DNA of 64,000 nucleotides from Arthrobacter sp. Soil762 (GTDB taxonomy: Bacteria > Actinomycetota > Actinomycetes > Actinomycetales > Micrococcaceae), in NCBI RefSeq assembly GCF_001428335.1, contig NZ_LMSG01000001.1:248841-312840 (forward strand), written 5' to 3'. The notes beneath the pieces were generated by a model. That model searched no databases. It had not been told where the DNA came from and saw only the letters and a program-made list of their open reading frames with translations. Position numbers and translations under genes: made by a program. This document shows positions 63,269 through 64,000 of the stretch, one piece after another (position 1 is the stretch's first letter; each line of letters opens with the position of its first letter).

Positions 63269-63346
63269 TCAACTACCTTACTGGTTGGGAATCGGACGTC
63301 CGGCGGCGTGTGTCCCCGTGCTAAGGAAACGGTGCGTGGCTTTCGG

Positions 63347-64000
63347 TCAGGCGCGTGGCGAAACGTGGTTCAGCTCATAGCCGACCCGCGTGATGACGGC
63401 GGCCGAAACCTCTGTTTTGGTTCCGGCGGCCAGTTGTGGTTCGGCGCCGGAGCGGGCAAGGATGACTACCGAGTTGCTGTCCTGGCCAAAAACCTTGTCC
63501 GATCCCACATGATTGACCACCAGGAGATCGCAGCCCTTGCGCTTGAGCTTTGCCTCCGCGTAGGTCAGGACGTCGCCCTGGCCGTCACCGGTCTCTGCTG
63601 CGAAGCCCACAATCAGCTGGCTGCGGCGGCTGGCCTGGTTTTCGGGAGCGTGGTCCCGGACCTCGACCAGTTCCTGGAGGATGTCCGGGTTCCGGACCAG
63701 GGAAATGACGGGGTCCGCGGTGTCATCACGTTTTTTGATCTTGGTGCCGGAGATCTCCGCGGGGCGGAAGTCCGCCACGGCCGCAGCCATGATCACGACG
63801 TCGGAATCCGCCGCGGCTGCCAGCATGGCCTGGCGCAACTCCAGGGCGGTCTCAACGGTCACCACGTCGACCCCGGCCGGCGCCGGGACCTCCATATGGG
63901 CGGCGACCAGCCGGACCGTGGCACCCGCGTTGCGGGCGGCGACGGCCAGCGCCACGCCCTGCTTACCGGAGGACCGGTTGCCCAGGAAGCGGACGGGGTC
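63347..64000 (-). CDS. coaBC: CoaBC, phosphopantothenoylcysteine synthetase part (truncated by window edge)
   Basis: The frame is open to the right edge and codes for the CoaB half of the bifunctional enzyme. The reading frame at the edge gives 'DPVRFLGNRSSGKQGVALAV', the CoaB nucleotide site start. Then come 'MAAAVADFRPAEISGTKIKK' and 'LIVGFAAETGDGQGDVLTYAEAKLKRKGCDLLVVNHV'. The decarboxylase (CoaC) half should lie just beyond position 64000. CoaBC ligates cysteine to 4'-phosphopantothenate and decarboxylates the product in CoA synthesis. Confidence 0.93.
   Translation of the reverse strand, partial: DPVRFLGNRSSGKQGVALAVAARNAGATVRLVAAHMEVPAPAGVDVVTVETALELRQAMLAAAADSDVVIMAAAVADFRPAEISGTKIKKRDDTADPVISLVRNPDILQELVEVRDHAPENQASRRSQLIVGFAAETGDGQGDVLTYAEAKLKRKGCDLLVVNHVGSDKVFGQDSNSVVILARSGAEPQLAAGTKTEVSAAVITRVGYELNHVSPRA

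Noticed and set aside
63269..63346. A SAM riboswitch upstream of metK
   Set aside because: The gap to coaBC is only 78 nt with no recognisable SAM aptamer.

Overview
The window is high-GC actinobacterial chromosome, most like Arthrobacter/Pseudarthrobacter (Micrococcaceae). I infer this from the qcrCAB/cta respiratory genes with a diheme QcrC, the DUF3043 and DUF3097 genes, the hrcA-dnaJ-rsmE / phoH-ybeY-corC-era / recO-uppS order, and frequent GTG/TTG starts. I see no prophage, insertion sequence, CRISPR array, rRNA or tRNA. Almost all of it is ordinary core genome, densely packed, with two more accessory segments: a metal-type RND cassette (43.8-51.5 kb) and a glycerol locus (51.6-57 kb).

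Layout. 0-9 kb: aerobic respiration, with ctaE-qcrC-qcrA-qcrB forward and ctaC-ctaD-ctaF plus erpA reverse. A DasR-like regulator and an HPr gene sit between these two groups and share a DasR-type operator. 9-17 kb: M20 peptidase, DUF3043, pyrD, hydrolase, uppS, recO and leuA. 17-30 kb: M13 peptidase, LCP protein, the era-corC-ybeY-phoH group, a GerMN lipoprotein, rsmE-dnaJ-hrcA under a CIRCE element, and DUF3097. 30-43 kb: hemW, lepA, a MazF-like toxin, rpsT, holA, comEC-comEA, an NTF2-like protein, degV and leuS. 43.8-51.5 kb: RND pump, mini-adaptor, RND pump, secreted protein. 51.6-57 kb: glpK, glpF and glpD, with a divergent SorC-type regulator. 57-64 kb: aldo/keto reductase, hydrolase, glycosyltransferase, a helicase-dead PriA, metK and the C-terminal part of coaBC.

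Regulation is the most informative part. leuA and leuS, 26 kb apart, are each preceded by a tiny ORF rich in consecutive Leu codons (leuA: M-V-R-A-E-L-L-L-L-S...; leuS: M-R-A-I-L-L-L-S). Each lies just after a possible -10 element, has no visible Shine-Dalgarno, and is followed by RNA-structure potential. Leucine synthesis and leucine charging therefore appear to be controlled by the same kind of ribosome-sensing leader. The RND cassette is the least conventional gene set: two CusA/CzcA-like pumps in a monoderm, one with an altered proton-relay position, sandwich a mini-adaptor lacking the hairpin and most of the barrel. Function assignments rest on reading motifs and recalling family features. 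No database search was run.
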